Below are positions 7,677 to 15,355 of a stretch of DNA of 64,000 bases, piece after piece. The DNA is from a bacterium (GTDB lineage: Bacteria; Armatimonadota; Zipacnadia; Zipacnadales; UBA11051), in NCBI GenBank assembly GCA_030604405.1, contig JAUVVY010000003.1, positions 107,687 through 171,686 on the forward strand. Reading direction: 5' to 3'. Within the stretch, counting starts at the first letter, position 1. Every line of letters begins with the position of its first letter. Position numbers and translations under genes: made by a program. The notes under the pieces are model-generated. The model was given only the letters and a program-made list of their open reading frames with translations, did not search any database and was not told where the DNA came from.

Positions 7677-8190
7677 AGCCGGTTTTACGCTGATAGAACT
7701 GCTGGTGGTCATCGCGATAATCGCGATAATGGCCGCCACGCTGATGCCTTCGTACTCCACGACCAACGATCGCAGCCGGGTGGCGGAGTGCGATTCCAAC
7801 ATGACCGCCATCTACCTCGGCATCCAGATGTGGGTCGAGGACCATGGCAGCCGCCCCGAGAGCCTGCAGCAGCTTTACGAGAAGGGCTATGTCAGCGATG
7901 ACTCGATGCTGCGGTGTTGCAAGACGGGGGCGGAGTATCACTACAATGCCAAGGCCGGCAAGGCGGAGATGCTCTGCGCGTGCGTAGATCCGGACACCGA
8001 AGCCGGCAAGCGCCCGCACTCTTTCAGGCAGTCTTATGTGGCGCTCCTCGGCGGCGGCAAGCTGGTCGAGATTGGCCGCAAGACCGGCTCACTGCCGGAT
8101 TACGGCGTCAAGCCTGAGCCGGCCCTGCCACCCGATGACGCCGGCGGGCCTGGTATGCCAGCGCCTCCTGGCCCACCTCCACCTCCATAG
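7666..8190 (+). CDS. Canonical type II secretion/type IV prepilin
   Basis: A 174-residue protein with the most canonical signal of the block: RAG/FTLIELLVVIAIIAIMAA. Good candidate for the major pseudopilin (GspG-like) by its N-terminus, though it lacks the GspG calcium-site C-terminus. Five cysteines lie in residues 43-105. The tail ends in a proline run (PPGPPPPP). A GGAGG Shine-Dalgarno lies upstream of the ATG inside the previous gene. It is the last gene of the operon and is followed by a strong hairpin at 8493-8528. Confidence 0.88.
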   Translation: MKNRAGFTLIELLVVIAIIAIMAATLMPSYSTTNDRSRVAECDSNMTAIYLGIQMWVEDHGSRPESLQQLYEKGYVSDDSMLRCCKTGAEYHYNAKAGKAEMLCACVDPDTEAGKRPHSFRQSYVALLGGGKLVEIGRKTGSLPDYGVKPEPALPPDDAGGPGMPAPPGPPPPP

Positions 8191-8381
8191 CCCTGCCCAC
8201 CGTAATTCTGGGGACACCATAAAATATCCCAAAAAAATCCCCTGTAAATCTGGTAAAACACCTCGCTCAGAGAGACTCTATCTAGTGGGGGACATTGTTT
8301 TCGGTGCATCCTCGCTGCCTGCGATCCGGCACAACCTATTGGCTGACCCAATAGAAAAAAATTCGGCTTCTACTCTGCCAT

Positions 8382-8401
8382 TTTAGTTGCTGGCAACTAA
8401 A
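8382..8401. repeat. Short perfect palindrome between convergent genes
   Basis: A 9-bp stem (tttagttgc/gcaactaaa) with a 2-base centre. Two related hairpin-forming stretches follow around 8406-8426 and 8466-8482, built on gctcccct and agcaa. No gene was found in 8191-8540. Confidence 0.7.
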
Positions 8402-8492
8402 GTAGATTTGCTCCCCTCTAGCAACAAATGCAGTAGTATCAGGGCCTCCTGGCGTTGGCGGAGTTTTGCTCCCCTGGAGCAAATCGCCGATT

Positions 8493-8528
8493 TGACCCCC
8501 CTCAGCAACCCCTTGCTGAGGGGGGTCA
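8493..8528. terminator. Probable bidirectional terminator between the pilin operon and the heparinase-like genes
   Basis: A perfect 16-bp inverted repeat (tgacccccctcagcaa and its complement) with a 4-base loop lies between two convergent operons. On the + strand it is followed by ctttcagaattat, a weak U tract. On the - strand, aaat precedes further A/T. The stability and position favour termination in both directions. Confidence 0.75.
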
Positions 8529-8540
8529 CTTTCAGAATTA

Positions 8541-11378
8541 TCACGGCTTCATTTCGACCCACGCAGAGTTGAGGATGAATACGTGGTCGCACTCGATTAC
8601 CGGATAGTCGCGCACTGTGATCGAGTCCGGCGTCGTTGACTCGACTTCGTATCCCGTATCGCCCGCCAGGATGTACGCGCCGGCGGCTGCCACGTTCTCA
8701 GGGACCGGGTCCTCCAGGTGGTATGTGCGGCCCTCAACGGCAGCTACTTTGAGAGCGATGGTCGCTTGAGGCAGGTTGATTTGCGTCGAGCCGCAGCTCA
8801 ATTGCGTTCCATCGAGCAGATACGCCTGCACCACCTCGCCATCGGGTGACAGCGAGACGAAGCCGAAATGACCGCTCATGGTCACCGGCCCGTAACGGTG
8901 CTCATCTTCATCAGGACACGATATGATATAGTCGGTGCGGTCAGCCAATTCAACGACCACGGCCAGAGCATCGGTCTCGTCTTCGAGCTCCAGCAGGCGA
9001 GCGGATTTCACCGGCGAGGCCTCGCCCTGGTACGGCACCATGATGGCGGCATAGTCGCTCTTGAGGCTGTCTTGGCCGGCGGCTTCGGCAGTGCGCTCGG
9101 CGAATACCTGCTGGATGGGCGGGGCGTTGATTTCACTGCCCCGATCACTGCGCCAGCCGGGCGCATCGGCTACCAGCAGACGATGAATCGGACTCACCAC
9201 CGTCAGGTCCATATTGATGTTATTGTATTGCCAGGTAACGGTGAATGGTCCGGTTGGGGTGCTGCCACGGAGGTTGCTCAGCCACTTGATCTCGTCGCCG
9301 ACCGGCTGCGGCGGCGGAGCCGTGAGGTCAACCAGCTCGCCGTTGCATTGGAACCCGTACTGGTGCAGCTTGCCGCCGTTGACGCGGAAGAAGTCCACAT
9401 TGTACGTCCCGCCGCCGGGGAGTTGCACCAGCGCGCAGGTCCGCTGGTAGCGGTCGCACTGGTCATAGGCATTCGCGCGGGCTTGCGTGACTTCGATGCC
9501 CGGGGCCACACCGAACAGCTCGAGAGTTGAGTGGCGATTCTGCCTTTGCTGGTTCGCACCGTCCACAGTTACGATGTTGTGAGAGAGCGTGCTCCCGGTC
9601 CAGGCGTTGCGGGGATCGTCCCAGATGTAGCCGCGGTCGGAGGCTATCTCCTGACCGAAGGCGTAGTAGAGGATGCCCAGGGTGTCCTGGTGGCGGTGAC
9701 CGTGATAGGCGTAGGCATTGAGATAAAGGCCGTGTTGGCCGAATGGGTCGCCGCCACGCATGACGCTCACGTGCCATCCTGGGAACCACTCGGAATGTAG
9801 CGGCAGAGCCGCTTCGGCATCGGCTTTCATGTCCGGGTCGCGGTACCATAGCGCGTACTCGCTGCCGACCTCGGACAACTTTGCCCTCTGCACCGTTTCC
9901 AGCAGGCCGGCGTAGTCCGAGCTGTAGCGGTCGGCGAGGATTTCTACGTAAACGGTGCTCAAGCCGGCGCCGTTGTGAGTGTCACCGACGCAGGGATAGC
10001 GCTTGTGCGGCCCAAGCATCCGCACCATGCTCTCCAGGGCCAGTCGGTAACGCCCGATGTGCTCGAAGGGGTTGAAGTTATCGAAGCGTTCCCCTTCCTC
10101 AGGCTCGTAACCCTCGGGGTCGGAGTAGCCCAGCAGTATGTCGGGTATGTCGCGCAGCATGCCCAGGTGCATTGCTGAATACGAAGGCGACTCCTTGCAG
10201 AAGCCGTCGAAGTGAAAGCAGCCGTCTATCAGCTTCTGGAAGCCTTCGAGGGCGCGGCGTGCGCCTTCGGGGCGGCCGAACATAATTCCTGTGGCGGCAC
10301 TCAGTGCGCGGCCACGACCGCTCTTGTTGTTGATGGCTTTCCAATGCTCGCTATCCGTGGTGCCGGCCAGGATCAGATCATCAACGATCCGCTTGTCCAT
10401 CTCCGCGGTCATCACCGGGCCGCCGTCCTCATTCTTTGCGTCGCGAATCAGGTCATAGGCGACGGTGCAACTGAGTATGTAACCGCCGTCGCTGCCGCTG
10501 CAGCCGAAGCGGCCCGCGCCCCAGAAGCCATTGCATAGCCTGGCGTGGTCCTCGAACTGGTGGCGGTTGAAGGGGTCAATGATGATCTCCTTGGCGAACT
10601 TGCCGCCGCCACCGTGCTTGCCCAGGTTGGCAGCGGCTTCCGCCGGCGGGCAGTCGGCATAGGTGCCGTTATACGAATGCAACAGCCAGTTGGGGTAACA
10701 GCGCGCGGCGCGGTCCAGGATCCAGGCGCACCGCTCGGCATACTTGACCTCACCGGTGACGGCGTAAAGCTTCGCCAGCGGCAGAATCTTGCCCATACAC
10801 CAGCCGGACTTATTCGACCTGATAATGCCGCTCCAGCTTGAGTGCACCGGCCAGGAAACCCACTTGAAAGCATACTTGTTGGGCGCTTCATCCGGGTGCG
10901 CCCGCTCCGCCTCGGTCTCATAATAAGTGAAGGTCTGACCCATCTTCGGGCACGTCATCGAGCCGGTTTCCGGGTAGTCGGGGTTGGGATAGACCGTGCC
11001 GCAGTACTTGCAGGTCAGCTTCTCGGGCTCCTCGACCTTCCACCTGTAAAGGCCACATTCGCCCATCGAGGACTGCTTGCCGACACAGACCGGGCAGTTC
11101 TGGCCGTACCCTGGCCAGTTGGTCAGTTCGGAGATCGTGTCCTCGAAGAACTGTCGGTCCTGCTCCATGGCGTAGGCGACGGAGTTTTCCCAGCTCTTCA
11201 CGAGGTCCTGTGCCCACTTATAGCGCTTCACATTCTCGCGGGCGTTTTCGATATCAGCGGCCTTGTAGAGCGTGCAAGGCTCGGCGAAGCCAACCGATAA
11301 TTGGGCCAGCGCCAGCAGTACCATGAGTCCGCACAGGCCGCGATACAACCAGCCGTCGAAGCACGTGAGGTCAGACAT
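8541..11378 (-). CDS. Secreted heparinase II/III-like protein, copy A
   Basis: A 945-residue protein. The N-terminus (WLYRGLCGLMVLLALAQL) is a signal peptide or anchor ending near residue 34. A zinc-ribbon-like cysteine set follows (CPVC at 95-98, CKYC at 123-126, C143). An alpha/alpha-toroid region spans about 150-510, and a heparinase II/III C-terminal beta domain follows with HGHRHQDTLGILYYAFG near 558-575 and DRGYIWDD. The family includes polysaccharide lyases acting on uronic-acid polymers; the substrate cannot be read here. GGAGG precedes the ATG by 9 nt. A second copy starts upstream at 14483, and the 5' leaders are also duplicated. It converges on the pilin operon. Confidence 0.85.
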   Translation of the reverse strand: MSDLTCFDGWLYRGLCGLMVLLALAQLSVGFAEPCTLYKAADIENARENVKRYKWAQDLVKSWENSVAYAMEQDRQFFEDTISELTNWPGYGQNCPVCVGKQSSMGECGLYRWKVEEPEKLTCKYCGTVYPNPDYPETGSMTCPKMGQTFTYYETEAERAHPDEAPNKYAFKWVSWPVHSSWSGIIRSNKSGWCMGKILPLAKLYAVTGEVKYAERCAWILDRAARCYPNWLLHSYNGTYADCPPAEAAANLGKHGGGGKFAKEIIIDPFNRHQFEDHARLCNGFWGAGRFGCSGSDGGYILSCTVAYDLIRDAKNEDGGPVMTAEMDKRIVDDLILAGTTDSEHWKAINNKSGRGRALSAATGIMFGRPEGARRALEGFQKLIDGCFHFDGFCKESPSYSAMHLGMLRDIPDILLGYSDPEGYEPEEGERFDNFNPFEHIGRYRLALESMVRMLGPHKRYPCVGDTHNGAGLSTVYVEILADRYSSDYAGLLETVQRAKLSEVGSEYALWYRDPDMKADAEAALPLHSEWFPGWHVSVMRGGDPFGQHGLYLNAYAYHGHRHQDTLGILYYAFGQEIASDRGYIWDDPRNAWTGSTLSHNIVTVDGANQQRQNRHSTLELFGVAPGIEVTQARANAYDQCDRYQRTCALVQLPGGGTYNVDFFRVNGGKLHQYGFQCNGELVDLTAPPPQPVGDEIKWLSNLRGSTPTGPFTVTWQYNNINMDLTVVSPIHRLLVADAPGWRSDRGSEINAPPIQQVFAERTAEAAGQDSLKSDYAAIMVPYQGEASPVKSARLLELEDETDALAVVVELADRTDYIISCPDEDEHRYGPVTMSGHFGFVSLSPDGEVVQAYLLDGTQLSCGSTQINLPQATIALKVAAVEGRTYHLEDPVPENVAAAGAYILAGDTGYEVESTTPDSITVRDYPVIECDHVFILNSAWVEMKP

Positions 11379-11414
11379 GTCTTTCGCCTCCGAGACGCGT
11401 ATTTGGGCCGCCGG

Positions 11415-11482
11415 TCGAGGGATATTTCTCCGTGGGGCGCTACTTACCTTTGAGCAGTGAAAACTATATCGCGGCGGGCTGC
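11415..11482 (-). promoter_or_regulatory. Duplicated leader upstream of heparinase-like copy A
   Basis: This segment, 40-100 bases upstream of the start, matches 14521-14586 upstream of copy B. On the coding strand both contain atagttttcact and caaaggtaagtagcgcccc with few changes. It includes a -10-like TATAGT. The conservation exceeds that of surrounding noncoding DNA, so a shared promoter or leader element is likely. Confidence 0.6.
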
Positions 11483-11570
11483 GGGCGGTCTAACGTCTCC
11501 GAACGACAATGCAACGGCAACGCGTGCCCGCGCGCTTGCTCAGCTTTGCGCGCTTCCAGGGGCACAGCGC

Positions 11571-14483
11571 TCAGGAATCCAGGCTCAGCCAGACCGCGTG
11601 CAGTATGGTCACCTCATCGCAAGCGATGACCGGATAGTCGCGAACAGTGATCGAATCCGCTGTGGTCGACTCTATCTCGAAACCGGTGCGGGGCGCTTCC
11701 CCAGCCAGCAGATACGAACCACTTGCGGCCAGTCCGGGAGGCAGTGGCTCGGCAAGATGAAAGGTCCTGTCAGCCGTCGAGCGTACCTGCAGCGTGGTAT
11801 TGGGCCTTGCCAGGTCAAGCTGCATCTCCTCGCACTCCAGACTGGAGCCGTTCAGCAGGTATGCCTGGACAACGCGGCCCTCAGCGTCAACCGATACGAA
11901 CGCAAACTGCCCGGTCACCGTTACTGGGCCGCACGACCGCTGCTGCTGATCCATACTCGAGATGATGTAGTCAGTGCGCCCGCTGAACTCGACCTCGATC
12001 GCCATGGCGCCGGTGTCCCCGTCGTTGACGAGCAGCCGCGCTCCGATCACCGGTGATGCGGTGGTTGTGTATGGCACCATCACAGCAGCATACTGGGTCG
12101 CCAATGTCGCATCGGGACCACTGGCACGGTTTTCGGCCAGTATCTGTTGGATCGGCGGCTTCTTCAGATCAGCACTGCTACCCCGTCGCCAGCCCGGGGC
12201 GTCGGCAATGATAATGCGTTCCACGCTGTCCTGCGTGTTGAGCAGCCTCAGATCGAGGCTGACGTCGCGGGCCTGCCAGGTGAAAGTATATGGCACTTCC
12301 GGCGTGACGGCTTGTGTGTTACTGAGCCATTTGCTCCACGCGGGGGCCATTTCCACCGGGTGCGGGGCCGGCTGTGCAGGCTCAAACTTCACCAGCGAAC
12401 CGTTGCAGTGGAAGCTGTACTGATGGCTCTCACCGCCTTCGACCCTGAAGAAATCAACAACATAGGTCTGCTTGTCGGGTGTCTCTATCAGTGCACAGGT
12501 GCGGCGGTACTCGTCGCACTGGGGGTAGGCTTGGACCCCGGAGGCTTGAACCATCTCAATGCCGGGGGCAACGCCGAATAGCTCCAGATTCGATCCGCAA
12601 TCACGACTGGCCTGGCTTTGCTCATCCACCACCACGAGGATGTGCGAGAGTGTGTCTCGGACCCAGCGTTGGCCGGAGCGGCCATCCCGCAGTAACTGCC
12701 CACTGCCGGAGAAATAACCCCTGTCGGAGGCCAGCTCTTCACCGAAAGCATAGTAGCTTAGACTCAGGATATCCACGTGCCGATGCCCGGTCTTGTTGGT
12801 CCACCGGTTCTCATTGCCGTTGAGGTACAGGGCTGTATCGTTGGCGTCCCGGCCTCCGCGCAATACTCCCACATGCCATCCCGGGAACCATTCGCTGCAC
12901 AACGGCAGGCCTACCTGGCCCTCGGCCTGCAGGTCAGGCGAGCGGTACCACAGCGAATACTCGGCCCCCTTGTCAGACAAGCTGGCGCCCTGAATGGACT
13001 CAAGCAGACCGGCATACTGGCCACCGGAGCGCGCAGCCAGGACCTCGGCGTAGATGGCGCTGAGGCCGGTGTTATAGACGGTGTCACCGATGACCGGCAG
13101 ATGTCTCCCCGGAGCCAGCATCCTCGCCATGGACTGCAGCGCCAGATCGAAGCGCCCTTCTGCGAACGGGTTGAATTCCTCAATGCGCTCGCCCTCTTCC
13201 GGCTGGTAACCAGGCGGGTCACTGTAGCCGTACAGCAAGTCAGGCAGCTCTCTCATGTTCCCGAGGTTGTGGGCTGCATAGGCCGGCGACTCTGTGTAGA
13301 AGCCATCAAAATGGTAGCGGCTATCCATGATTTCATTGAAGCCATCCAGCGCGCGGTGGACCCTCTCGGGCTGTTTTAGCAGCAGCCCGACCGCGGCACT
13401 CAATGAGAAAGTCGCCACCCCCTTGTTGCTGACCGAATCCCAGCACTCCATATCCGTACATCCTGCCGCAATCAGGTTGTCCTCTATGCGGCGCTCCATC
13501 TCAGCATCCACAACCCGCCTGCCATCAGGATATTGCGCGTCGCGGATCAGATCATAAGCTATTGTCATGTTGAGTAATGGTCCTGCATCGCTGCCCTTGC
13601 CGTGGGGACTGAGCCGGCCGGCTCCCCAGAAACCATTGTACAATTTGGAGTAGTCCTCATACTGATTCAAACCGTAAGCATGGCGAATCGCGTCCGGGGC
13701 GAAACGACCACCGCCTCCATGTTCGCCCATGTTAGCCGCCACCTCCGCCGGCGGCCGGTCAGCGACACTGCCATCGTAGGAGTGATAGAGGTAATTCGGA
13801 TACACGCGCGCGAGCCGATCCAGTATCCACGCGACCCGCTCAGCATAGCCGACCTCACCGGTCAGTGCATAGAGCTTGCCCAGAGTCAGCAACTGCCCCC
13901 ACGCCCAGCGGACCCTGGCGTATCGAATCATGCCACTGAAGCTGGTCATGACGGGACGCGTCCCAAGCCACTTGAGTGCATGCTGGTTGCGTTCAGCGGG
14001 ATTGGCAAGCTCCTCAGGGGTCTGGTAGTAGGTAAAAGTCTGACCCATCTGCGGGCACTCCAGCACCCCGGTCTCTGGATACTCGTCATTGGGGTACACG
14101 GTGCCGCAGCGAGAACAGGTAAGCTGATCCGGCGCACTGAGACTCCAGCCGAAGAGCCCGGTTTGGCCCATTTCCGACTGCTTGCCCACACACGCCGGGC
14201 AGTTCTGGCCGTAGAAACTTGCGGGGGTAAGCTCCGGGATCAGCTCCTCGAAAAACTCCCGGTCTTGCTGCATGGCGAACTCGGCCCCGCTCTTCCAGCT
14301 TCTCACGAGCCCCTGCGCCCATCCGTAGCGCTTGACGTTTTCGCGGGCGTTTTCGACGTCGGGGGCCTTGTAGAGCGTGCAAGGCTCAGCGAAGCCAACT
14401 GATAGCCGCGCCGCCGCCAGCAGTATCATGAATCCGCACAGGCCCCGATACAACCAGCCGTCAAAGCACGTAAGGTCAGACAT
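11571..14483 (-). CDS. Secreted heparinase II/III-like protein, copy B
   Basis: A 970-residue paralogue of the protein at 8541-11378, co-linear over its whole length. It has the same secretion N-terminus (WLYRGLCGFMILLAAARL), the same Cys set (CPAC, CSRC, a further C), the toroid region and the C-terminal HRHVDILSLSYYAFGEE/DRGYF motif. A further in-frame ATG lies 8 codons upstream, but the GGAGG Shine-Dalgarno falls between the two, and the start used here equals that of copy A. The tandem arrangement and duplicated leader show a gene-plus-promoter duplication followed by divergence, perhaps towards different substrates. Confidence 0.85.
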   Translation of the reverse strand: MSDLTCFDGWLYRGLCGFMILLAAARLSVGFAEPCTLYKAPDVENARENVKRYGWAQGLVRSWKSGAEFAMQQDREFFEELIPELTPASFYGQNCPACVGKQSEMGQTGLFGWSLSAPDQLTCSRCGTVYPNDEYPETGVLECPQMGQTFTYYQTPEELANPAERNQHALKWLGTRPVMTSFSGMIRYARVRWAWGQLLTLGKLYALTGEVGYAERVAWILDRLARVYPNYLYHSYDGSVADRPPAEVAANMGEHGGGGRFAPDAIRHAYGLNQYEDYSKLYNGFWGAGRLSPHGKGSDAGPLLNMTIAYDLIRDAQYPDGRRVVDAEMERRIEDNLIAAGCTDMECWDSVSNKGVATFSLSAAVGLLLKQPERVHRALDGFNEIMDSRYHFDGFYTESPAYAAHNLGNMRELPDLLYGYSDPPGYQPEEGERIEEFNPFAEGRFDLALQSMARMLAPGRHLPVIGDTVYNTGLSAIYAEVLAARSGGQYAGLLESIQGASLSDKGAEYSLWYRSPDLQAEGQVGLPLCSEWFPGWHVGVLRGGRDANDTALYLNGNENRWTNKTGHRHVDILSLSYYAFGEELASDRGYFSGSGQLLRDGRSGQRWVRDTLSHILVVVDEQSQASRDCGSNLELFGVAPGIEMVQASGVQAYPQCDEYRRTCALIETPDKQTYVVDFFRVEGGESHQYSFHCNGSLVKFEPAQPAPHPVEMAPAWSKWLSNTQAVTPEVPYTFTWQARDVSLDLRLLNTQDSVERIIIADAPGWRRGSSADLKKPPIQQILAENRASGPDATLATQYAAVMVPYTTTASPVIGARLLVNDGDTGAMAIEVEFSGRTDYIISSMDQQQRSCGPVTVTGQFAFVSVDAEGRVVQAYLLNGSSLECEEMQLDLARPNTTLQVRSTADRTFHLAEPLPPGLAASGSYLLAGEAPRTGFEIESTTADSITVRDYPVIACDEVTILHAVWLSLDS

Positions 14484-14520
14484 GCCTTTCGCCTCCGAGA
14501 CGCGCATTTGGACCGCTATT

Positions 14521-14586
14521 CGAGGGATACTTCTTCGTGGGGCGCTACTTACCTTTGAGGAGTGAAAACTATGTCGTGTCGGGCTG
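14521..14586 (-). promoter_or_regulatory. Duplicated leader upstream of heparinase-like copy B
   Basis: The second copy of the leader segment described at 11415-11482. It lies at the same distance from its start codon. Confidence 0.6.
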
Positions 14587-14668
14587 GAAACAGTAGTTAT
14601 GCAGATTTCTAGTCACAAAAGGGATTTGGAGCTTTGCAGGGGCCTCCCATTGCACATTGCCCTGCTGT

Positions 14669-14832
14669 TGGAAGGGCCGTGTCGAGTTGCGGTCGTCGGC
14701 GACGACCGCAAGGAGGCCGGCCCACGCAGGACGCTATCCTGGCGAGATCTCCACACCGAAACGGCCAACGACAACGGCTGGGCCAGCCTTGTGAGCTCTG
14801 CAAAGCAAAGCTCACTGCGACAGGCCCTTCCA
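14669..14832. repeat. MITE-like palindromic element, about 164 bp
   Basis: The ends form imperfect inverted repeats: tggaagggccgtgtcg at 14669-14684 and the complement of tggaagggcctgtcg at 14818-14832, differing by one inserted base. Inside are two more hairpins: an 11-bp stem at 14687-14711 (ttgcggtcgtc) and gtgagct/agctcac at 14791-14815. No gene was found from 14508 to 14971, and the element occupies the middle of this gap downstream of the efflux operon. It may be a small non-autonomous mobile element, and the hairpins could also terminate transcription. Confidence 0.55.
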
Positions 14833-14971
14833 TTATGACTAACGACGCGACGCCGCCACCATATGGCTTGAGTTGCCCAAAATTCGCATAACTACAGTAG
14901 AAAGCCCGACCCACGCGATAATAATAGGGAAGCCCGGTCCACACGATTGAGATGGAATACGGGCAAAACGA

Positions 14972-15292
14972 TCAGGCGAGCTGGGTGCCGTGGAGCTTGA
15001 ATGCCGCGAAGCCGGGGCGCTTGCGGTAGTTGTCCGCAATGATCTGCTCGGCCCTGCTAACTACCTCGTCGGCGACAGCATCGTCGGGGAGAGCGACCAG
15101 TATGATGCAGTTGCCGCCGGGCCAGATGTCGGAATCCTCGCGGCGACCGCTGCGACCCAGACCTGAGATGCCGCTCAAGCCGGTGTGCCCCGGCACGCCC
15201 ATCTCGTCCAGCAACGCCACCACACGCCTGGAGAACTCGGTCTCGCAGATCATTAGCAGAAAGCAGATGCGTGCCTCTTCGGTGTCAGACAT
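14972..15292 (-). CDS. PII-like protein associated with RND efflux (PG0541-type)
   Basis: A 106-residue protein with the small ferredoxin-like fold pattern of PII relatives. The stretch HTGLSGISGLGRSG near residues 34-47, then WPGGNCIILVALPDD, resembles the transporter-associated PG0541 group that often accompanies RND pump genes. ATG 15292 has GGAGGAA 9 nt upstream and is preferred over a TTG 7 codons earlier. It is the last gene of the efflux operon, 63 bases after the permease. A regulatory or sensing role on the pump is inferred from family and context. No T-loop Tyr of GlnB is evident. Confidence 0.7.
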   Translation of the reverse strand: MSDTEEARICFLLMICETEFSRRVVALLDEMGVPGHTGLSGISGLGRSGRREDSDIWPGGNCIILVALPDDAVADEVVSRAEQIIADNYRKRPGFAAFKLHGTQLA

Positions 15293-15355
15293 TGTGCCCT
15301 TCCTCCCCGCCAATTAAGGAGTGACCTTTGTGTTGCTGTGCTGCTTCGTCGCTCG

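Noticed and set aside
14609..14944. A 111-codon frame on the - strand.
   Set aside because: It runs through the palindromic element and has an irregular composition and no Shine-Dalgarno.
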